A stretch of 9,491 nt of DNA from CAVXAE01 sp044225565 (GTDB lineage Bacteria; Pseudomonadota; Gammaproteobacteria; Steroidobacterales; Steroidobacteraceae). A program made the position numbers and the translations under genes. The notes under the pieces were generated by a model, which saw only the letters and a program-made list of their open reading frames with translations, was not told where the DNA came from and made no database searches. This document shows, in pieces, positions 6,439-9,491 of the stretch (position 1 is the first letter of the stretch; each line of letters opens with the position of its first letter). Location: assembly GCA_044225565.1 (NCBI GenBank), contig JBGAIL010000175.1:1-9491 (forward strand), given 5' to 3'.

Positions 6439-6888
6439 TCAGATCCGTCGCGCGAGGAACACTCCGACGGTCATCAGGGCGATGCCCGCCCATCGCCGCA
6501 GCGTGATGGGGGACTCGAGCGCCCCGAACAGCCCGAAGTGATCGATCGCCGCGGCCGAGGCGATCTGCCCCAGCAGCACGAAGAATATGGCGTTCCCTAC
6601 GCCGATGCGTGGCGCCGCCCATGTCACCGACAGCACATAGAACGCCACCAGCAGTCCTCCGAGAAAGAACTGAGGCGGCGCGTTCCAGTTGATGCGCGGT
6701 GGCAAGCCGATCATCGCGAGCACCACGCCGGTGGTAAGCGCGCAGACCACGAACAGGATGAACGCCGCGACCCAGGGGCTGCCGAGGCGGGCACCGAGCC
6801 CTGCATTGAGCGCGGCCATGATCGGGATGCCGATGCCCGTCGACAGCATGAGCAGTGACAGACCGATGGAAGGAGGGTGGGTCGTCAA
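6439..6888 (-). CDS. YdcZ/DUF606-type DMT-family membrane protein
   Basis: This is a 149-residue inner-membrane protein with about five hydrophobic segments (roughly 8-28, 37-60, 72-92, 96-115 and 131-147), the size of a half-DMT transporter of the DUF606 (YdcZ) family. Such proteins are thought to act as dimers; substrates are mostly unknown. Recognisable stretches are GIGIPIMAALNAGLGARLGS and VGNAIFFVLLGQIASAAAIDH, close to the family's 'N..lg..lgsp..a...f..G' and 'GQl..s..iDhfG' patterns. Translation must start at the TTG at 6888: no ATG or GTG lies between the upstream in-frame stop and it, and GGAG sits 8 bases before it. A start at M14 would cut into the first membrane helix. The gene is divergent from the peroxiredoxin and convergent with the kinase. 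It is unrelated in sequence to the larger EamA protein at 1041-1883. Confidence 0.8.
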   Translation of the reverse strand: MTTHPPSIGLSLLMLSTGIGIPIMAALNAGLGARLGSPWVAAFILFVVCALTTGVVLAMIGLPPRINWNAPPQFFLGGLLVAFYVLSVTWAAPRIGVGNAIFFVLLGQIASAAAIDHFGLFGALESPITLRRWAGIALMTVGVFLARRI

Positions 6889-6919
6889 GGGAGTGTCTCC
6901 GCGCGCGGCACCGGCGGGC

Positions 6920-6947
6920 AGTATCGCTCATGGCGTGCATCCGCCAA
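6920..6947 (-). promoter_or_regulatory. Putative sigma70-type promoter of the ydcZ-like gene
   Basis: Read on the minus strand, TTGGCG (6947-6942) and GATACT (6925-6920) are separated by 16 bp. Each matches four of six consensus bases. The predicted start point would give a leader of about 25 bases, including the GGAG before the TTG start. This rests on consensus matching only. Confidence 0.4.
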
Positions 6948-6950
6948 AAG

Positions 6951-6979
6951 CTGTGCGGGTCCCGCCCGCGAGCTACAAT
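6951..6979 (+). promoter_or_regulatory. Putative promoter of the peroxiredoxin gene
   Basis: TACAAT at 6974-6979 matches five of six -10 bases. The -35 region at 17-bp spacing (CTGTGC, 6951-6956) is poor. A short palindrome, GCGGG-T-CCCGC (6955-6965), fills the spacer and could be an operator. The leader would be about 23 bases with AGGA (6997-7000) placed 8 bases before the ATG. It lies back to back with the promoter candidate of the divergent gene. Confidence 0.4.
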
Positions 6980-7008
6980 CCGATCCGTCGCAACGCAGGA
7001 ATGCACGC

Positions 7009-7473
7009 ATGTCCAAGGTCGTCATCGGCAAGAAAGTCCCCGAGTTTTCCCTGCCCGCCACTGGTGGTGAGGAGTGGACGCCCGCCCCGGGCGAGAAGCT
7101 CGTGATCTACTTTTATCCGAAGGACATGACGTCGGGCTGCACGCTTGAGAGCCAGCAGTTCCGGGACCTGCACCCGGCCTTCCGCAAGGCGAAGACACGT
7201 GTGGTGGGCGTTTCGCGCGACAGCGTCGCTTCGCATGAGAAGTTCAAGAAGAAGGAGAGCCTGCCGTTCGAGCTGCTCTCGGATGAGAAGGAGAAGCTCT
7301 GCAAGCTCTTCGACGTCATCAAGGAGAAGAGCCTCTACGGCCGCAAGTTCATGGGCATCGAGCGCAGCACTTTCCTGATCGACGCCGCAGGCGTGCTGCG
7401 GCAGGAGTGGCGCAAGGTGAAGGTGCCCGGCCACGCGCAGGACGTGCTGGAGGCAGCGAAGGCGCTGAAGTAG
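7009..7473 (+). CDS. bcp: Peroxiredoxin, PrxQ/Bcp subfamily
   Basis: This is a thiol peroxidase of 154 residues, the normal length, that reduces H2O2 and organic hydroperoxides in the cytosol. The active-site motif PxxxTxxC is present as PKDMTSGC, with peroxidatic Cys C44; the usual TPGCT is TSGCT here. The conserved arginine is in GIERSTFLID (R119). The C-terminal stretch RKVKVPGHAQDVLEA is typical of PrxQ. The commonest resolving cysteine (five residues after C44) is Gln49. The alternative position known from Xanthomonas PrxQ (C48-C84, spacing 36) falls on K80. The only other cysteine is C98 in KLCKLFDV, so the enzyme may work as 1-Cys or use C98. The ATG at 7009 has AGGA 8 bases upstream; the frame is open further upstream without family similarity. 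Confidence 0.93.
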   Translation: MSKVVIGKKVPEFSLPATGGEEWTPAPGEKLVIYFYPKDMTSGCTLESQQFRDLHPAFRKAKTRVVGVSRDSVASHEKFKKKESLPFELLSDEKEKLCKLFDVIKEKSLYGRKFMGIERSTFLIDAAGVLRQEWRKVKVPGHAQDVLEAAKALK

Positions 7474-7490
7474 GGCGCCGCGGGGCGCCC
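7473..7490. terminator. Perfect GC hairpin after the peroxiredoxin gene
   Basis: GGGCGCC (7473-7479) and GGCGCCC (7484-7490) form a perfect 7-bp stem with the 4-base loop GCGG, starting on the last base of the peroxiredoxin stop codon. There is no T-run on either strand. It lies between two convergent genes only 37 bp apart and may act on both strands. Confidence 0.5.
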
Positions 7491-7496
7491 TGCGCC

Positions 7497-7512
7497 GACG
7501 GCGGCAGCCGTC
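7497..7512. terminator. Second hairpin between convergent peroxiredoxin and VOC genes
   Basis: GACGGC (7497-7502), loop GGCA, GCCGTC (7507-7512) give a perfect 6-bp stem that includes the end of the VOC stop codon. With the preceding hairpin it forms a tandem stem-loop block in the 37-bp convergent gap. No T-run is present, so the terminator function is inferred from position. Confidence 0.35.
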
Positions 7513-7882
7513 ATTCCTGGCAATAGGCCTCGAGCCGGTAGCCGTCGGGATCGATGGCGAAGGCGGCGAAGTAGCCGCTTCCATAGTCTTCCCGCAGACC
7601 GGGCTTGCCGTTGTCCTTCCCGCCGTTCGCCAGCGCGCCGGTGTGGAAGCCCTGGACGGCCTTGCGGGAGCGTGCCGTGAAGCAGAAGTGCAGTCCCGAC
7701 TTGGGGTTTGCCGGCACGGGCGAGTCGCTGGCGTAGATCCAGAGCGCAGCGGCGTCGCGCCCATAGCCTAGCGAGTCGCTTCCCGTGCTCAGACGCTTGT
7801 AGCCCAGGGGCTCGAGCGCGGCGTCATAGAAGCGTTTCGCGGCGGCAAGATCGCGCACTCCGATCGATACGTGATGCAGCAT
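7511..7882 (-). CDS. VOC-family (glyoxalase/bleomycin-resistance fold) protein
   Basis: The protein has 123 residues from the ATG at 7882, a single vicinal-oxygen-chelate module. It opens with LHHVSIGVRDLAAAKRFYDA, the standard first strand and helix of the fold. It continues with SGLHFCFTA (62-70) and closes with YFAAFAIDPDGYRLEAY (104-120). Candidate metal ligands are H4, H65 and E118. The exact reaction cannot be read; members of this group include dioxygenase-like, isomerase and thiol-transfer enzymes and binding proteins. An upstream in-frame ATG at 7915 adds 11 residues, but GGAGAA lies 7 bases before the ATG at 7882 and the fold begins there, so the shorter form is preferred. The gene is divergent from an AraC-type regulator, which may control it; this is inference. 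Confidence 0.87.
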   Translation of the reverse strand: MLHHVSIGVRDLAAAKRFYDAALEPLGYKRLSTGSDSLGYGRDAAALWIYASDSPVPANPKSGLHFCFTARSRKAVQGFHTGALANGGKDNGKPGLREDYGSGYFAAFAIDPDGYRLEAYCQE

Positions 7883-7911
7883 GGGGCCGTTCTCCAGTGG
7901 TTCGTGAGCGT

Positions 7912-7921
7912 CCATCGATGG
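7912..7921. promoter_or_regulatory. Palindrome CCATCGATGG between the VOC and AraC-type genes
   Basis: A perfect 10-bp palindrome lies in the 92-bp space between the preferred starts of the divergent pair. This position would suit an operator for the neighbouring regulator. It contains the alternative regulator start ATG at 7918, so if that start were used the site would be partly coding. The functional role is speculative. Confidence 0.2.
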
Positions 7922-7974
7922 CGGGGATGCTGGGCGAGGCCGATCCCGGAGGCTTGGGAGAAATTGCTATCCTC

Positions 7975-8853
7975 ATGCCCATGGCCATCTCGTCGCGGCT
8001 GTTGGCATCGGGCACCGGCTGGCGGATCAGCGATGTCGTGTGCACGGCGGGTCCACAGGACCGGCCGTACGAAGAGCAGCACGACTCCACTTGCATGGCG
8101 CTCGTCGCCGAAGGCACTTTCCAGTACCGCACGGCGCGCGGGCGTGCAGTGATGGTGCCGAACTCCGTGATGCTGGGTAACGCCGGCGAGCCTTTCGAAT
8201 GTGGCCACGAGCACGGCCACGGCGACCGTTGTCTTGCCTTCCAGTTTTCTCCGGAATACCTCGAGCCGATCGTCGCGAGCGCTTGCGGTGCGGCCGGGCA
8301 GCGATTCAGGGCGCCGCGCGTTGCGCCCTCGGGCGCCTTGCTGCCGATCATCGCAACGGCTCATGCGCTTCGGGATGGCCGCGGCGACGGCCTGGAATTC
8401 GAAGAGCTGGGGCTGATGCTCGCGGGAGCCGTGTTTCAGGCCCTCGATGTGGACAAGGCCGCATCGAGAGCAGCGACTTCGAGAGACGAGCGTCGGATCA
8501 CGGCCGCCCTGCGCGCCATCGAAGCAGAGCCGCGTCGCTCTTTCTCGCTCGCGGAACTGGCTGAGGAGGCCGCGAGCAGCTCGTATCACTTCCTGCGGGT
8601 CTTCCGCCAGGTCGTCGGTGTGACGCCCGGGCAATACATGCTGCGCTCCCGGCTGCATCGCGCGGCCGTGCGGCTGCGCAGCTCGGACGAGGGTGTTTCA
8701 GCCATCGCGTTCGACTGCGGGTTCGGTGACCTGTCCACATTCAATCGCCACTTCCGGCGGGCCTCGGGCGTTTCGCCGGGCGCGTTCCGCGGGCGCAGGG
8801 TGCTGCCGCCTCCAAAGGCCCTGCCCGGCGGACGTGCCGCCGGCGGCGCGTGA
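7975..8853 (+). CDS. AraC-family transcriptional regulator
   Basis: The protein has 292 residues from the ATG at 7975. The C-terminal DNA-binding domain (about 188-275) has both helix-turn-helix units: SLAELAEEAASSSYHFLRVF (191-210), then VGVTPGQYMLRSRLHRA, then VSAIAFDCGFGDLSTFNRHF (241-260) with RRASGVSPGAFR. The N-terminal part (about 15-105) looks like the cupin-type effector domain. It contains a Cys/His cluster, ECGHEHGHGDRC (C76, H78, H80, H82, C86), which might bind metal; the HEHG-GDRC core also seems usual in some relatives, from memory. The start is uncertain. GGAGAA lies 12 bases before 7975, and ATGs at 7918, 7927 and 7981 are alternatives. The first would overlap the regulatory space of the divergent VOC gene. 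Codons 8825-8843 contain a CCGGCGG/CCGCCGG hairpin near the stop. Confidence 0.9.
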   Translation: MPMAISSRLLASGTGWRISDVVCTAGPQDRPYEEQHDSTCMALVAEGTFQYRTARGRAVMVPNSVMLGNAGEPFECGHEHGHGDRCLAFQFSPEYLEPIVASACGAAGQRFRAPRVAPSGALLPIIATAHALRDGRGDGLEFEELGLMLAGAVFQALDVDKAASRAATSRDERRITAALRAIEAEPRRSFSLAELAEEAASSSYHFLRVFRQVVGVTPGQYMLRSRLHRAAVRLRSSDEGVSAIAFDCGFGDLSTFNRHFRRASGVSPGAFRGRRVLPPPKALPGGRAAGGA

Positions 8854-8863
8854 GACCCGCTTC

Positions 8864-8977
8864 TCAGTTCCTGCAATCTCCCGCCGGCTTCGTGACATAG
8901 CGTCGAAGGTTCGCATCCACGCAACGGCGCGCCTTCGTAGAGTACGTGCCAGCTTGCTTTGGCTCGGGAGCCTCCAT
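8864..8977 (-). CDS. Possible small basic protein (37 residues), doubtful
   Basis: On the minus strand an ATG at 8977 opens 37 codons ending at TGA 8864. The product is small and basic, with two cysteines (STKARRCVDANLRRYVTK, then DCRN), and no family is recognised. A very strong purine-rich ribosome site (AAGGAAGGTG) precedes the ATG. However, that purine run is also the complement of the hydrophobic plus-strand mini-ORF that starts at the same CATG, so it may be a by-product. G/C at third positions is about two thirds, lower than in neighbouring genes. At most one of the two is likely to be a real gene. Confidence 0.25.
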   Translation of the reverse strand: MEAPEPKQAGTYSTKARRCVDANLRRYVTKPAGDCRN

Positions 8978-9086
8978 GTTCACCTTCCTTTTCCTGGTCT
9001 GCTTCGCGGCAGCCCATGCGTTGCTGATCGCGTTCGCGGCAGACGAATTCAAGCATCTGAAGCGCGGGACTTCGGCATCGGTCTGA
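8976..9086 (+). CDS. Small hydrophobic membrane protein candidate (36 residues)
   Basis: An ATG at 8976 is preceded by GGGAG with a 5-base spacer (CCTCC), a good ribosome binding site. The product begins MFTFLFLVCFAAAHALLIAF, a single transmembrane helix of about 20 residues. It ends in a short charged tail (DEFKHLKRG), so it would be a single-pass peptide in the inner membrane. Third codon positions are about 77% G/C, in keeping with the genome. A GGGCCGG/CCGGCCC hairpin follows 17 bases after the stop. No family is recognised. It overlaps by two bases a divergent minus-strand mini-ORF. The gene is isolated between the AraC-type regulator and the lipoprotein. Confidence 0.42.
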   Translation: MFTFLFLVCFAAAHALLIAFAADEFKHLKRGTSASV

Positions 9087-9103
9087 CCCGCGGCGCGCAC
9101 CTG

Positions 9104-9125
9104 GGGCCGGCGTAACGACCGGCCC
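9104..9125 (+). terminator. GC-rich hairpin after the small membrane ORF
   Basis: GGGCCGG (9104-9110) and CCGGCCC (9119-9125) form a perfect 7-bp stem with an 8-base loop (CGTAACGA). It lies shortly after the 36-codon ORF and 113 bp before the lipoprotein gene. It lacks a T-run. A terminator is the simplest reading. The rest of the 152-bp gap holds a weak -10-like CACAAT (9205-9210) inside the small inverted repeat GCGCA-CAA-TGCGC (9202-9214), but no convincing -35. Confidence 0.35.
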
Positions 9126-9238
9126 ATCCCGTGGTGCTGCACTGTCGGACGGTTCCTACAGGGAATCCGCTGGCCGGCCGACGCACAGCTCGAGCCCTGG
9201 GGCGCACAATGCGCGCAACTCAATGGGGAGAGCCGAGC

Positions 9239-9469
9239 ATGATCCGAAAAACAGCCCTTGCCGCACTGATCGTCTCCACCGCCCTCGGCCTCATGGCCTG
9301 CGAGAAACAGGGCCCCGCCGAGCGGGTGGGCGAAGAGGTCGACGAAGCCGTCAACACCATCAAGAACGGCGGGCATGAGACGGCGGGCGACAAGCTCGAC
9401 GATGCCGGCGACAAGATCCGCGACGCCGCCCAGGACGTCGGCGACGCCGTGAAGGACAAGACGAACTGA
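9239..9469 (+). CDS. Small lipoprotein with charged, alanine-rich helical tail
   Basis: The protein has 76 residues from the ATG at 9239, which has GGGGAG about 8 bases upstream. An open frame continues upstream to 9131, but the signal peptide fixes the start here. The N-terminus is a lipoprotein signal: MIRK, a hydrophobic core, then the lipobox LMAC with acylated C21; Glu at +2 suggests sorting to the outer membrane. The mature part (about 55 residues) is made of Asp, Lys and Ala-rich near-repeats such as DKLDDAGDKIRDAAQDVGDA. These would form an amphipathic helix like LEA or coiled-coil stress proteins. There are no catalytic motifs. A stress-related envelope role is inference. It is the last gene; the remaining 22 bases contain GCGGCCGC followed by TTTACGAG, perhaps the left arm of a terminator cut by the window edge. 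Confidence 0.85.
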   Translation: MIRKTALAALIVSTALGLMACEKQGPAERVGEEVDEAVNTIKNGGHETAGDKLDDAGDKIRDAAQDVGDAVKDKTN

Positions 9470-9491
9470 ACCGGGGCGGCCGCTTTACGAG

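Noticed and set aside
6425..6441. Near-palindrome CTGAAGCCGGCTTTCAG between the convergent kinase and ydcZ-like genes
   Set aside because: It could be a tiny bidirectional stop hairpin, but the arms meet with almost no loop and an offset base, so support is too weak to annotate.
7708..7974. Upstream extension of the AraC-type gene by up to 89 codons
   Set aside because: The added part is Arg/Ser-rich and lies opposite the VOC gene. Conserved regulator sequence begins only after 7975.
8987..9376. Upstream part of the minus-strand frame ending at 8864
   Set aside because: It runs antisense to the lipoprotein gene and the small membrane ORF, and shows no initiation site or motif beyond the ATG at 8977.

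Overview
The window is GC-rich DNA of proteobacterial type. It carries a gene order (ribD, ribE, ribBA, ribH, nusB, thiL) typical of Beta- and Gammaproteobacteria. The peroxiredoxin reads like PrxQ of Xanthomonas-type bacteria, and the RibBA has a degenerate second domain, as is common in these classes. A gammaproteobacterium near Xanthomonadales/Nevskiales is my best guess, but this is inference. There are no tRNAs, rRNAs, CRISPR arrays, insertion sequences or phage genes.

Region 1 (1-5035, all +) is a riboflavin block running into nusB and thiL. It contains the 3' end of ribD, ribE (riboflavin synthase), an inserted EamA-type transporter, ribBA, ribH, nusB and thiL. Several junctions are tightly coupled: TGATG at ribD/ribE, and ATGA at ribBA/ribH and at ribH/nusB. 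RibD, RibBA, RibH and RibE cover most steps from GTP and ribulose 5-phosphate to riboflavin. The first step, GTP cyclohydrolase II, is probably not supplied here, because the GCHII-like half of RibBA has no cysteines for zinc. No FMN riboswitch is visible; only 49 bp precede ribBA.

Region 2 (5036-6429, +) starts with a hairpin/palindrome element right after thiL. It is followed by a Ser/Thr protein kinase fused to a C-terminal cyclic-nucleotide-binding domain. This sits where pgpA often follows thiL. The palindrome in front of the kinase resembles a CRP site, but with an 8-bp rather than 6-bp spacer.

Region 3 (6430-8853) holds two divergent pairs. The first is a YdcZ/DUF606-type membrane protein (-, TTG start) and a PrxQ/Bcp peroxiredoxin (+), with back-to-back putative promoters. 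The second is a small VOC/glyoxalase-fold protein (-) and an AraC-family regulator (+). Compact GC-rich hairpins separate the convergent ends of the peroxiredoxin and VOC genes.

Region 4 (8854-9491) is sparse. It has two mutually exclusive-looking mini-ORFs diverging from one CATG, a hairpin, and a small lipoprotein gene with a charged, alanine-rich helical tail.

Most of the window is ordinary metabolism. The parts worth a second look are the kinase-CNB fusion with its upstream palindrome, the transporter inside the riboflavin operon, the peroxiredoxin lacking the usual resolving cysteines, and the small-protein locus near the end.
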